From Polydactylus sextarius (Eukaryota; Chordata; Actinopteri; Polynemidae): a stretch of 64,000 nt of DNA. Below, one piece after another: positions 23,042 to 35,800 of this stretch. The notes beneath the pieces are model-generated. The model had not been told where the DNA came from. It worked only from the letters and a program-made list of their open reading frames with translations, and made no database searches. Within the stretch, counting starts at the first letter, position 1; each line of letters opens with the position of its first letter. The stretch covers positions 6,956,501-7,020,500 of the forward strand of contig CM028925.1 in the NCBI GenBank assembly GCA_016801845.1, read 5' to 3'. Made by a program: the position numbers and the translations under genes.

Positions 23042-24649
23042 CTCATTAACCAGCAGGTTGTCCTGCAGCATCATAAATTAGGAGCAGTGCCATTTTTTTC
23101 GGCGAGCGACCAGAAGAGGGACCTCGATCCTGATCTGAAGTCAGTTGCGTCGACACAGCGATGGTAAATGATGATTAGTACTTGACTCCAAAATTTTATA
23201 ATGATTTAACCGTGAGAATCTCATGCTCACAAAACATCATCTGTGATGAAATTTAGTTTTTAATCTAAAATAACTAACCTCTTATTCTGAAACTCTAGAA
23301 ACCAGATTTTCACAAGTTCACACGCTTAAGACTTAATAAACCTTCAGCTTTAGACATTTAACCCTGTAAGATCAGTCAGCAAATCATCTCCGAATCATCA
23401 TGATATTTATTTTATACCGTGTCCAAACTGTGTTGTAAAATCCATCCATAAATCAATCCAACGTTGGCTCCTGGTCAATGATCTGACTAAACTCGTAATC
23501 CACCACACCACCTGCCATTTTTTATGTCTCACCAGCTACTGAAGCATGGATGCCATTACAACCCAACGAGAGCAGCAAAAAAGAAGGGTACAAATCAAGC
23601 TCTGAGCTACATTTCATTTAGCATCATGTTACAAACACCAAACAAAAGCCTGATGATGTGATTATTTGGTAAATGATTGCATTTGTGATCGGGTCATAGA
23701 GCAGAGGGAGAGAGGGGGGAGTGTGTTGGCACAGCGCTGACAGATTGGACGAGGCCTTCGAGTGTACCCTCCTGCAGTGTGGGTGTGTGTGTGTGTGTGT
23801 GCGTGTTTCAAACAGGCTTCACAAAACGTTAGCATCACTATTTTGCTCTTCGCTGTGTCCAACTTCATCCCCAGACTCCTTTGCAGGAGGTCTGGAAGTT
23901 GAGCTCCAAATAGATTCCTAATCATGAATTCACACCCAACTCCAACGCTTCTCGCAGAGATTTACTTTACAATCTCATTCTCTTCTGTTTCCCTGTGTCT
24001 TCAGTTGTTTTCCCAGCTCAAACATCATTTGAAAACACTTAATGGTGTTTGTTTTAATCGGCACAGATCATCAAGCAGCGCACAGCTTACAAAAGGGCAA
24101 TATTTTATATTTACAGCAATAAAATTATAAGGCTTTCCCCACATCACCTAACAGCTCAAGTAGACTACACCCAAACCAGGTGAAGTATTTTTCAAATAAT
24201 ATTTAATCAGCCCAGCGCCCAGTGCCATTTACGTCGCATTTTAAAAGTGAGTTCGCCTTCGAGGCGTCGAGTGTCTGGCGAGATGAAGAGAGCTCTCTAA
24301 GTAGAGCCAATATTTGATGACCAAACTTTTGCGGCAGGGCCGAGGGACACGGGGAACAAGTGCAGGCGATGGCGCAGAGGTGTAATATCACAGTATTATT
24401 CTAAAGACTAATGGGAAATCTCACTGATACGCATCTAATGGAAAAGCAGCTGCAGTCACTTGGTCTGAAAATGAGTGTATGTGTCACTTTGAAGACTTTC
24501 TGCCAGTTGTAGTCTTTGTGCTAAGCAATGCTAATGCCTTGTTTGTGTTTTGGTAGAATTCGCTCATTATTCCCAGATGGCCTCTATTTAGAATCATGTG
24601 TATTTATTATAGGTGTATTCCCTGCACTTTCCCTTTGACCTTTATTTGT
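23041..24649. other. Unique non-coding stretch with a short GT tract
   Basis: No gene. A short GT tract lies at 23782-23807. A non-repetitive segment at about 24205-24400 has higher CpG content. Nothing else was recognised. Confidence 0.6.
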
Positions 24650-24778
24650 GCTGTGCTGCTACAAAATAATTTCCCTGGAGGGATCGATAAAAGTGTCTAT
24701 TTATCTACTATCTGGCCATCTAGTTATCTGGCAATCTATCTGTCTCTCTAGCTATGTATCTTTCTAACTATCTAGCTA
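24650..24778 (+). mobile_element. LINE 3' end with degenerate TCTA tail
   Basis: GTGCTGCTACAAAATAATTT then CCCTGGAGGGATCGATAAAA, followed by decayed ATCT/TCTA tetranucleotides to about 24778. Rex1- and L2-like LINEs of fish end in a GGGATCAATAAAG signal with a short tandem tail. Only the extreme 3' end is present. The coding part is absent, so this is a strongly 5'-truncated insertion. Confidence 0.65.
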
Positions 24779-25316
24779 AGTCACCCATATGTATTGGTTC
24801 TTTAAATCTACAGTAATAGGTTTTTGGCCACTTGAGGTTCAACAACCTCCTGTAAACACAACTTTGACTTATCACTGTATGAACTTGTGTATTATTATTG
24901 TAAGTGTTATGTTTTATGCACATGTAGTGATCAGACAGTCCTGGTTCCTTAAGCTCTGGATAACTTTAAGGAATCTCCCCCTTTGTGGCTCTTTGTAATT
25001 ACAGCGCAAACAATATGAAAACGCAGCCGCGTCACACTCATTTTATTGTCACTTTGGGACACGGCGCCACTTTTGCTATTAAAACAACCATCAGCGGCAT
25101 TGATGACGCACATAAAACACTGTCGCTCACATAATTGTGAAAGAGCTTGAAGCGGCATAAATAGAGGACGAGCTACGTCCCCAGAGCAACAAGTCGCAAT
25201 TTAGTCCAGACGTGACAGTTAGCCTGAGACCACCAGGGGCTTATGGGAAATGATGTTTGTTCAATGCCAAAAAAAAAAAAAAAAACTAATTCTTCTTATT
25301 ATTTTTTAATATTTTG
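24779..25316. other. Unique non-coding stretch
   Basis: Contains an A run at 25270-25285; nothing else was recognised. Confidence 0.6.
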
Positions 25317-25343
25317 TATTATTATTATTATTATTATTATTTT
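25317..25343. repeat. (ATT)9 trinucleotide repeat
   Basis: Pure ATT/TTA run immediately downstream of an A/T-rich segment. Confidence 0.95.
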
Positions 25344-27250
25344 CAAAAACAGCATTCTCAGTTTCACAGGTGTCACTCGACATGCAGTTATAAACACACA
25401 TTTTAGACTATTTTTACAATCAGGGATCACTAATTAATTAAATGTATCAACAGCAAGTTGAGTCTCATATTTATTTGATGATTAAAACAGTGTCTAAAAT
25501 AAACAACGTGACTTAAGCATTAAAACTAATCCAATTAATGAGAGCTTTAATATTTTTAGTTATTTTTTCAGGTGTATAAACATAGAGACACAAATTACCA
25601 GCGAGCGTTTTACATTGTCACACATGCAAAAGCGTCTATGTTCACACACATTTCCAGGTTAGGAGTTTTTTTTTTTTTTTTACAGGTTACAAGTTTTTTC
25701 TGTTTTTCATTAAGTATAACTGGATAAAGGATGAAAGAAAAAAGCCTATAGATACTATATAACGTTTACGGTACGCCGGCTGGAACAAGCTGCCTCAGCT
25801 TTGTTCCTGAGCTTCCTTCAGTTGTAATTATTTCATACTTCCTCGGGCAACAAAAATCCTCCACGTTAAGAGTCAACGTAACATCGCTTCCAAATAAAAC
25901 CCGTCTTGTTCCTTTTCTCTTTGGTGTTTTACGTTTTACATTACAATACAAACAGCGGCAGTATGGAGTGAATATCTTGTCAGTGCATATGTAGCTTTAG
26001 ACTCGCTGTCTTTAAATCTACAAAACAAAACAAAACAAAAAAACTTCACACTGGGCTAGAGGAACGTGACTGACATTTTCAGCATAAATTAAACATTTGA
26101 GGCTTTTGGAAACCTATTTGTTCATATTGTGAGGTAAACACTAAATTGGCTGCTGTTGCTACGTCTGCGTCAGGCTTAAATTGACCGCATCTGTAACATC
26201 TGTAAACAACCTCACACCTCTGCCAAATTGCTTCACTTTGTTGCCGTATCTCAACTTGATTGTCACCTCCTCCCCCGTTCTTCTTCTTCGTCACCTCTGC
26301 ACCTCTGCGTTAGCTTTTCGACCCGGCTGAGATCAGCGGTGGGAGTTTGATGGAGTGGTGGGGGAGCTTGTGCGTGCTCATGTGTTTGTCTCCAATTGCG
26401 TCTGAGGCCAATATGCTCTCATGTTTTTATTTATTTATTTATTTCCTGGTAACATTTGCTGGCAACATTTGCTGTTTGTGTCATCGTGTGTGTGTACGTG
26501 TGTGTACGTGTGTGTGAGAGAGTCATATGTGCAGGAGAAAGTGAAAATGATTAATGGGGGAAACTTTCAGTGCTGATTCCGTTCGGATAATCGGGGGGGA
26601 AAAAAAGGAAAAAGTGTAAAAGGAAAAAGCAATCTTACTTGTCGCTCTCTTCTGCACAATTGATCCAAAAGTAAAAAATACAACTGAAAATGGAAAGCTC
26701 TCAATTTCTGAGCTTGTGTCTCTATTACCCCCCCAACACACACACACACACACTTGCATTTCCCAGATTTCTACATGAGAATAAACCAAACTTTGCAGCA
26801 GCTACTTTTATATTCCAGGCTGACTGATCTGGGCATTCAGCATCTGGCATTTCCACACATTTTTTCCACCCCCCCTCCTCCTCCTCTCTCTAATTAGCTG
26901 CTGATGCTGACATAATTAGTTACCACAGATGGACCAGGGCATATCTGTCTGGCTGACACTATCTCACTCACACAGCCTTGTGGCGCATTTTACAACTTCG
27001 CGTCATGACATTGCTCTGAGGTGTTTAAATCCGTTTGGCCTTTTCTATTCATTTATTTATTTTATTTGCTCCGGATCGACGACAGCTGCAACGAGTAAAA
27101 CTACCCGCTCGTTGTCCAAGTCCACCTTCACGCTTTTATCCTTTCGGCGATAACAATAGGTCCTAAAAAAGGCCTGCAGTTAATTTTATTACACTCAATA
27201 CAAACATTTGCTCGGACTCAAAGATGAGGTGATTAGAGATTGGTGGTCAC
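25344..27250. other. Unique non-coding stretch
   Basis: No gene. It includes a T run near 25663, an AAAAC repeat near 26025, TTTA repeats near 26428, short GT/ACGTGTGTGT near 26485 and a short CA run at 26740-26753. A compact segment at 26888-26945 has two TAATTAG cores flanking GCTGCTGATGCTGACA and an E-box CAGATGG. It is a possible regulatory element by composition only. Confidence 0.5.
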
Positions 27251-27278
27251 AGGTCAAAAGGTCAAAAGGTCAAGGTCA
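27251..27278 (+). promoter_or_regulatory. Four direct AGGTCA nuclear-receptor half-sites
   Basis: AGGTCA occurs at 27251-27256, 27259-27264, 27267-27272 and 27273-27278. Spacings are 2, 2 and 0 bp (two DR2 pairs and one DR0). The last copy is preceded by TCA, giving the extended TCAAGGTCA half-site favoured by monomeric receptors such as ERR and SF-1/NR5A. It could also be a short 8-bp tandem repeat that arose by slippage. The motifs are directly visible; function is inference. Confidence 0.5.
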
Positions 27279-27808
27279 GCGATACCTCATAAAAACACAT
27301 CTTTGGCTGTAATTCCCTCGAGGGATGCACTTAACCTAACAGAAAAAATTATTTAATGTTGACGTTTTATATCCAAAAGATCGAAGGTGAACATCAACAT
27401 GACATCAAAGGGTTTCGTAAATACACTTTTCCAGCCATTAGTCAGCGTCATAAATCAGTAACAGACATTTAGATGTGATCGTTTTCCTCACTTCGCTCTG
27501 ATCTCTGGTGCTTGATTAGATCTTGCTCACTGTTGGTGTGAAGGAGCCGTGTTTTGGAATTTGTAACTTCTTTAAAGCAGGATCCATATTTGAAGCGTTG
27601 TTGGTCATAAAGCACAGTTGGGACGGGAGTAGTTTACCATGAAGAGATGGGGTAAAGTAGTAATTAGCAGAGCTTCTGTGCGATTTTAAGACCAGCAGTA
27701 AATATTCCGTCATATCCTGTTTACAAGTAGTTGTCATCAGATTCAGTCTGATTACTTTAGGTAAAGTGTCTATAGTTACGTAAGCTCTGTTTTGTGTGAT
27801 GGAGCTTC
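27279..27808. other. Unique non-coding stretch
   Basis: Contains a 73-codon minus-strand frame (27516-27737) whose TNNASNMDPALKKLQ stretch is faintly reminiscent of hAT transposases. The rest does not support that, so it is not called a gene. Confidence 0.45.
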
Positions 27809-27863
27809 AGTTTCCCTGAGCAACCTCCCAAAGGGATCAATAAAGTCATCTATTCTATTCTAG
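27809..27863 (+). mobile_element. LINE 3' terminus
   Basis: CAGTTTCCCTGAGCAACCTC followed by CCAAAGGGATCAATAAAGTC and a short TCTATTCTATTC tail. This is the 3'-end signature of fish Rex1/L2-like LINEs. No coding sequence is attached. Confidence 0.6.
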
Positions 27864-28009
27864 CATCATGCTGTGCTAAGTGGCTTCATTCAACATGTCT
27901 GTACAGAGGAAATGTTTCTAATCTACCTGTATATGTCCAATCAATATTGAACAGACAACAATAATATTAATATTAAGCAGTATATTCTACTAACACCACC
28001 TTCCTATGG

Positions 28010-28235
28010 ACCCTCACCGAACACTGTCTGTTGTAAATTGTATTTATTGTTATTTATTCAGGCAGTGATATCATCTCCTCCTTGCATTTGCAACTTTTTA
28101 ATACACTTTGAATAAAATTTTCTTTTTTTTTTTTTTTTTTTTCATCCTACATTTCATTTTTATTCTTTTAGTTCATAATAATAGGAACATATCCAGCACA
28201 ATAATTTCCTTCGGGAGCGATCTCATCTTAGACAT
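28010..28235 (+). mobile_element. Probable LINE 3' untranslated remnant
   Basis: The order is a GTATTTATTGTTATTTATTC block, a GATATCATCTCCTCCTTGC block, a long T run (28121-28142) and finally CACAATAATTTCCTTCGGGA. These resemble the 3' untranslated region and terminal signal of fish Rex1/L2-like LINEs. No coding part is present and the ends are decayed. Confidence 0.45.
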
Positions 28236-31200
28236 ACAGCAGAGGGTGTGACTCATCTGTCCCTTGACGCGTGGACATTATTTACTAGGATCATATATGT
28301 CAGTATAATGATTGTATATGTTGTATAACCGTCATTGGATTGTTTAAATTTTCATTATGCGTTTTTATTACATAGTGCTACGCGACATTTCACTCCAGGA
28401 TCAGATGTGTCATCACACTGATTATTTTCTCTGCGGATCTGTTTTATTTACATTCACACCGTCAGATGATTTGATGCCACATGCCACACCAAAATGAAAT
28501 AAAAACACCTCATCTCTTACACATGTATTCACATCGAAAGTGAAGTCAATTTCCCCCCTCACCCTCTTTTTGTTTTTAATTTATTTATTTCTCTTACCAG
28601 GACGTAACAGCGAAGGTGTCCAACATGTGGTTGTATGTTCCCTGCAGCTCAGACTAACACTGATTTAAACACATCACCAGGTAGTCAGAGGTAGTCAGCT
28701 TCTTTGATATATTCCTCCAGGCTCTGATTTTGTGTGTCTTTGTTTGTGTGTCCGTAGCACTGTTGTTGTACAGCTTGTTTTTTTTTTTTTTTTTTGGCTC
28801 AGGTTGAAACGGTTTGAACTCAAACAGATGTAAGTTAAGGTGAAGCTGTTCTACAAGCTCGTGTTTGCTCTTTTCCCTCGAAACATCAATTTTATTCACC
28901 TTTCAGTCTAAACACTTGACATGAAATAAGCAGGATTCATGAAAATAAACCTCACAGGCTTTGGACAGTAGGAGCGTGTAATTACTAATGACAGGATGCT
29001 GTTGAAGTGTTTTTACCAACATGTTGTTTTAGTTTTATTTGAACACATAGTAGAACAAGTTCCTCGAAGGTCAATCTCACACAACATGACAAAAGACAGG
29101 TCACTTACAAATCTGTGTATGGCTCATTTATTCTAAAACTGAAAAACAAAAAATGACTTGTTTTTTTTGTTTTTAAAACCTAAATGAAAAAAACGAAAAA
29201 CAAAAAAACCACTTGATTCAATACTGTGTGTGCGCGTGCTCTGTGTAGAGATTTCCTGAACAGCCTGTCTGTTCCTGGCCGGTGGTCGGAACTTTTTTTA
29301 ATCCCATAGTTAATCCCATAATGCAGCCACAGTTAACCGCAGCAGCCTGTCCTCGCAGCCGCAGGTGGAACAGAGTCACTCATAGAGCGGCATAGTTGTC
29401 AAATGAGAGCTTTGTAAGTGGACAGATCATTTATTAAAAAGACTTTTTTTTACAGGTTCAACCTAGCGGTCGCCGCCAGGTCGTTTGTCAAACACGAACC
29501 AATGGGTAGAATAGCAGAATAGAAGGAGAGATACTTTCCTTCACTACATCCCGTCCAACAGAGACGATTGGGTTTATCGTCATAGTTTTGTTGTCATCTC
29601 GGCTTCAACATGTTCTTTCCAGGTCAGGCTCTTCAACCACTCCTCAGATTTATTCTCAATCTCCTTTCACTTTTCCCACGTCTCCTCCTGCTCTGTCCTT
29701 TACCCTTGAGTCACTTTGGATTAAAACCTTCGCCAAAATGACTTAATGTAAATGCAAATTTTCAATTATGGTATCGAATTCCAATACTCATTTACCTTTA
29801 TTTATTTTTTCCTCCATCCTAGATGCTTGTCTTTAGATTTAGATTGTGATTCGTTTCAATCCCCGCGTGACTTATGTCCGAGCGTCTGAGAGATCATTAG
29901 ATGAGTTAAACATATTGGGCCTGAAGTTGGGAAATGTTCTGACAGCTGATCCTTTAAACGACTGATTGACTGTCATTAAACCTCTGTCCCCTGCTTAATA
30001 AAAACCAAAGACAAGAAGTTGCTAATAGACTCTTTTTTGTTTCCCTTGATAAGAACATGGCTAGATTGAATTTATTCACAACTCCCTGCGAGACTCTTAA
30101 CGTGTGATTGTTTTACCCTTCGCCTTAAGAAAAAGAGGGAGAGTAGAAATTGATGAGGTGGTTACAAAAGCGTTTATGTGCAGCCATCTTGGATCCATCT
30201 CTAACTTAATACTCTGACTTGTGAAACCCGGGAGGAACCTCTGAAATGAGGTGCGACGAATCGCCATGACAACGTGGAAGCTTTCCAATGCGATCTTATT
30301 GGTGAAAATGACAGTTCGAGCAGCTTTGACCGGCGTTAAGACACAGACAGACAAATGGCGGTGAATTAAAAAAACTGACTGACAAACAAATCCAACAGGA
30401 AGCTTTTTGATTAAGTTCAAAGCTGCGTTTGACATCGCCAGTGCCCCCATATTCCGTTAATGTATTTGTAGCAGCCCACCACAGCATCAACATTGACCTA
30501 GAAATATTGCTTTTCTACTTTTTAACTATTTCACATGGGTAAAATCTTATTTCATCATAGAGCTGTGTGTAGAGTATTGATTCTTTCAGCCTTCCTCTTT
30601 ATGTTTTTTTTTTTTTTCCATCTATATCTCACAAAAAACACATCGGCAACAGGTTATATGTGGCGGCAGTTTCACCGTCCTTATTTCCCTGAAAAGAAAG
30701 AATGTTGAAAGAATTCAATTGAAACCAGTTTTGTAATGATCTCACTTAGGCATTTAATTTGACTTCATATGAAATGAAGCTTTAGTTGACTGACATGAGT
30801 TTAATCAGTTTCAAGGTAGTCGAGGCTTGTGTAGTGTTTTATGTGTTAAAGTCACCAAGTCGCTGTTTCTCACCAGAAATCATTTAGAGTAACTGTTCAA
30901 CTGTAAGATATCACGCATAGTGTGAGTGTGTTTAAATATAACATATTTACTCCATTTTCTTGTCACTCTAAATCAGGATTATTTACTGAAGTTTTGTTAT
31001 ATTTATGCTGCAAGATAACCTACCAAGAAAATACCTTAGAATGACTGTAAATAGTGTTTAATTGCATGTTAAAAAAAAAAAAAAAAACACACAGTATTTA
31101 CTACAACTTGTATCAGGTTTATGAATTGTGCTGCTTTGGTTAATAATATTTCTCTACTTAATACATGAATAAATCAGCAGTGGTTTAATAAAGCGGCAGA

Positions 31201-31330
31201 ATAAAATCAGACGCTAAACGACAGCGTCGTGAAGTCAGACATGTAAACAAATCTGTGAATTATTATTATCACTGTACTGACTTGAATATAAGATGGTATT
31301 TTATTGTTTACCTAGAAAGTCGGGTCATCT
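28236..31330. other. Unique non-coding stretch
   Basis: No gene supported. T runs occur near 28778 and 30606 and an A run at 31070-31087. A 117-codon minus-strand frame at 30097-30450 has no recognisable domain and looks like chance. The 29100-29215 segment is A/T-homopolymer rich. Confidence 0.6.
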
Positions 31331-31885
31331 TATAGAATAGAATTGAATTGAATAAAACTGAATGCCTTTTATTGTCACTATACTTTTTTTTACATGTACA
31401 ATCCAGTGCAAACATGTATATAGAATCTAACAAGATGAGACAGAATAAGTAAACATAAAACAGAATAAGTAATAGTGCAAAACATATAAAAATATAAAAG
31501 TATAAGGAGTAAATTAAAGGGCGGTGAGGTGCTCAGTTCTGAGGACGCTGTATACACAAGGAATAAATATTGAGGGTGATTTACAGTGTGATATGTATAG
31601 TGGGTTAATATTAAATATTGCACAGTGATGATGGTCGTGTGGATGTAGGACAGTGAGAGTTATGATGGTAATAATAATAATGGTATTGTACAGTGTTCTG
31701 ATATTGCACAGTATAAGAGTAACAGTTAAATATTAAATATGAACTATTTCACATTAGGTGGATAGAAGGAAGGAAGTCCAGGGGTCAGGAGGTAAGACTG
31801 TGAAGATCAGTTCATGTGTGAGTTTAAGGTGGTTATGGCTTTTGGGAAAAAACTGTTCCTGAGTCAGTTTGGGTCCAGAGACCCG
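31331..31885 (-). mobile_element. 5'-truncated Rex1/L2-like LINE with intact 3' UTR
   Basis: Minus-strand reading starts near 31868 with LRNSFFPKAITTLNSH and a stop, the conserved C-terminal motif of the reverse-transcriptase ORF in this LINE group. About 430 bp of 3' UTR follows. It ends at 31331-31380 with GTGACAATAAAAGGCATTC and a short TTCAATTC tandem tail, which is the retrotransposition terminus. A related motif, RLQNSFCPRAVRLLNSS, is seen in the plus-strand LINE at 62.5 kb. Only the last residues of the protein remain. Confidence 0.82.
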
Positions 31886-31999
31886 GGGGTCTAAACCAAC
31901 AGGTGGCGTCAAACATCAGAGCTTTTTCTCACTGACACACACCAGTGACCTGGAGAGATGTGACCAGAGACCCACTAGAAAACAGTGGACAGTGTTTCC

Positions 32000-32147
32000 C
32001 ATACGTTGAAGATGTGTGGGATGCAGCTGTTTGCTGGTTCAAATCCCGACAGATGAGTTTTACTGCGTGTTTTATCCTCCTTTCCTGTCTCTCTACACTG
32101 TCTCTATCATTAACGGCAAAAATACCCATCATATAATATAAAAAAAC
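32000..32147 (+). mobile_element. tRNA-like SINE (copy 2 of 3)
   Basis: Carries a B-box-like GGTTCAAATCCC at 32036-32047, then TTTTACTGCGTG, CTCTCTACACTGTCTCTATC, ATTAACGGCAAAAATACCC and an A/T tail. The order matches the minus-strand copy at 38934-39070. The 5' limit is uncertain because the A-box is not recognisable. Confidence 0.7.
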
Positions 32148-32858
32148 AATACTCCTAGACGATGCACGCTCACTACTACAGGTCATGTGCTTGCTTGCTA
32201 ATTTTCCCAAAAATGGGTCTTGCAAAAGAGGCGTTGTCCTATATTCAGGTTCGTCTTATATTAGGGTTAATAAAGTATTATCATTATTATCCACCTTGTG
32301 AGGAAACACCAACCAAGGTAGCACATCTGTCGAGCACCAGACCGTGAGCGACGGCTCTGAACGTGAATCAAAATCGCAATTCAAATTCGGAAACGATGGC
32401 AGAGGATTCTATTCTCCATAAGAACTTGTTTTGCTTTTTGTTTTTTGTCACTAATTTAATTTGAAATAAAAATGATGAAAGCCAAAGGCCAAAAGACAAA
32501 AATAATAATAATATGTTTTCCTAAAGGAAAGTCAGTCAATCTTCACATATCAGAGTAGCAGAACGAGTAAATACGGTAAATGAACAAATAATCACAAACT
32601 CTTTAAAGTTGAGTCCAGTGACATTCCTTGAAACTTTTTTTTTTTAATCTCTTAATCTCTCTTTAATCTCTGGTCTCGCAATAATTCAGACGGCGAGAAA
32701 AATATTTCCAGCGATTGAACCGCACTGAAAACTTGTTTTTAATGAGGACGCGGTTGACTCGACAGTAGCCGGACAATTAGAGCTGTGACAGCCTGAGAGC
32801 CGGGGCTCTAATTGGCTGCCTTGAGATCTGTGTAGTGTTTTCTTGTGGCGTTGCAGAT
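32148..32858. other. Unique non-coding stretch
   Basis: Nothing recognised apart from a short AAT repeat near 32500. The segment at 32690-32830 is unique, with CTCTAATTGG and GACAATTAGAGC forming an inverted pair, and could be regulatory. Confidence 0.5.
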
Positions 32859-32890
32859 CACACACACGCCACACACACACACACACACAC
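32859..32890. repeat. Interrupted (CA)n microsatellite
   Basis: CA run broken by a GCC at about 32868. Confidence 0.95.
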
Positions 32891-35800
32891 AAAATATGGA
32901 TCAAAACACCATCCAGTTCTTTCTTGTGTAGTTTTCACAAAGCTAGAAAAAAAGTTCTTTTAATACTATGGCTGGAAAAAACCGAACAGATGATGGTCAC
33001 TTGTTAATGGCGACTTGGTTGCAGTTGCAGTTTTTTTTTTTTTTTTTTTAACACGATTGGCTGTGTTCCCTGTAATAAAGCAAAACAACACAGGGACGTT
33101 CATCAGTTCACGCCGAGCTTTAGCGTCACTAGAGGGGAGGGCCGGGTTAAATGTTTGGCCTCTTACAGAAAAAAAAATCTGCTCAGGGCTATTATGATTC
33201 CACTGTTATCTGGAAGCAGCAGACACATTACCAAGACACTGCAGTTATTAATTAACTTATCACAATGTATCACTGTCATGAGCCTTAAACGCTGGGGCCA
33301 CCGGGAGCGAGGCTCACATTCCCATCACTTTTCTCCTTGAATTTTTGCTGACTGAAAAAAAAAAAAAAAAAAAAAAAAAAAGAAACATAAATAAGTCAAA
33401 CTGGGATAAGCACAGCGATTAAGCTTTAAAGTAAAGGTCAGCACTGGAGGCTGCACAAACTTCTTCCACTCATATGAATCCACAACCAAAATCATGTGTC
33501 CTGAAGGAGTTTCCAAGTTTTAAAGATCATTCAGGGTAATTATTCCAAAAGTTTTCCCTGATAAATATCATGCAAAAATATCATGATGAAACTGTGCAAA
33601 AAATCGTAATAAGATAAGTAGCTTCGGAGCAAACAAACACACAGTCCGTTAATGATGTGACTGCAGATCCACTGCACAATTTTGTCATAAAGTATTTTAA
33701 AAATATTCCTAAACAAGTCTGTTTTTACCCTTTTTTAAAAAAGAACTCTGTAGGGTTGACATCTGCTGACTGAAGTCAAGTCCTTGCAAGTCAGCTCTTC
33801 CTGAAAGACTTGAGATTGGCCCTCGGTGGCTTTGATGCATGTTTGGGCTCACGGCGAGCGACTACAGAGTAGAGCTAGAGTCTTTTGGTCAAAATGTGGA
33901 GTTGATCCCTTCGTTGATACTTTTTTTTTTTTCCTCGTATTTCACTCTGTAAGCTTGGATACGTTAATCTCATTTGACTTTTTTTTTAACCAGTGAATTA
34001 ACCTCTTTTGATCACGTCTTTGAAATATCCTTTACAATTTGGTTCGAGCAGAATTTCTTTCTATTTATCTTACGAAAACGCCAGTGATCAGGGTCGAGCG
34101 TAAAAGCAGTAGTGTCGTCTTTTAGCTATTTTATCTCCTGCAGACTTTATCTCAGTGATATGTTGTTGCCATATGTGTCTTATTTTACATTATATGCTCT
34201 CGCGCTTGTGTTTATGTCTCTGTGTAGCCAGTAAAGTTATATTCTAATCATTTAATATAAAAAATAATGATTTGTACATGGTAAAATGGGAGTTTTGAAA
34301 GATCTGGTACCAGCATATCAACAACAACAATCTTGTTTGTTTTGTGTCTCTGTAATGACGAGTACATTGTTAACAGGACATTTTCTACTGTAAAATGTAC
34401 CGATTGTAATTGTCTGGGCTGATTCCGGTTGCTGTTGTTTTTTAGAGTTGGACCTGCCAATGCAATTTAATTTTGTCTAGATTCAAGATTATTTTCTGAT
34501 TATCTTTTTTTTTTTTTTTTTTTTTGATAGAACATTTTAACAGAAATAGAACCAGAGTTTTAATATTGGAAAACTTGAACAAAGTTTGCAAAACAAACAA
34601 AATTTGCTCTTTGTACAAATCAAACTTCATGTGCGGTATTGAAATATAATAATTCCTAGAGTGGCAAATTTACACATTTTGTTCGTTATAGAACAACCAT
34701 TTTCTTCTTTTTTACATTCAGTTTGTCACTAAAAATACATAAACTATTTCCAGTCATACATTTGGACATAATGCCGTAGAGCATTCTGTTATATTAGGCT
34801 ACTTTTCTTTCTAAAATGAAAACTAAGCAACTTTTGTTAATCCTGATGTTATAGTATATAAAACCAGGACGAGATCACTAACATGTGAGGCGAATTTGGA
34901 GAAACTACGAGTACAATTACTCAAAATTTGGTGGTATCTCTTTCTGGTATTGCACTTTGTAGATGGTCCCTTAGGACTTGTCTCTCAGCTGACTGATTAT
35001 GGGGACCAGTGTAAACAAGGCAGAGGACAGCTTGTTTGGATGAAATGATGCAGGGTTGTAGTTCATGGTCTACCTTAGCGCACTTAAAAAGAGGTGTTGT
35101 TTGTGTTTTTGTAGCGTTTCGCTTGTGATTTATCGACCTGGGAGTGTCAAATTGGTGAATATCTTTACAAATTTACCGAACTCTAATCAGATCAGCGAGT
35201 TGAATGTGTGTGCATCCCTAGGGGAAAAAAATCATGAATGAATGACCTCAATTGCTGATGCAAATGAGCTAACATTAGCCATTCTGAACATATTTCAGGC
35301 AGCGATTGCGTTTGTCACAGCTCTTTAATGCAGCAACAAATTAGCAGTTCAAGAAAAGTCCATTTTTATAAGACAGAATTGGCTGCTAAGCCCTTAAAGG
35401 CGGTGATAAGGGTAGTTACCTTGTGCCCTGAAGATATATTCCAACTAAAAGTTTGCATATTGCTGTACTAAAAGTGATAAGATAAAGTACGGCACAGAAC
35501 TTATCAGGATCAAGGGCATCACTGCAAGAATAGCCAAGTTACATCGTTAATATTCAGCGTTTTATGCACAGTCATATTGTTTCCTGTCTGCACCGTACAA
35601 AATGCTGCGAGGTCTTTTTCTCCAATTTGAGTTAAATTTGTCAAAAAACTTTAGAAAACTGCTGGAGCCTTTATTTTTTTAGAAAAATGTCAGAACGTGA
35701 GAGATTGTTGGTTTAAATCAACGTTTATCAATTAATGCATGATTCAGTTAACTCATGAAAACTAGAATTTCCTCTCCTTTCCTTGTTTTTAGCCTTTAAA

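Noticed and set aside
27516..27737. Possible hAT transposase fragment (TNNASNMDPALKKLQ)
   Set aside because: Only a short stretch is suggestive and the flanks lack hAT motifs, unlike the clear case at 13 kb.
30097..30450. 117-codon minus-strand frame
   Set aside because: No similarity to any family I know and no supporting context; likely chance.
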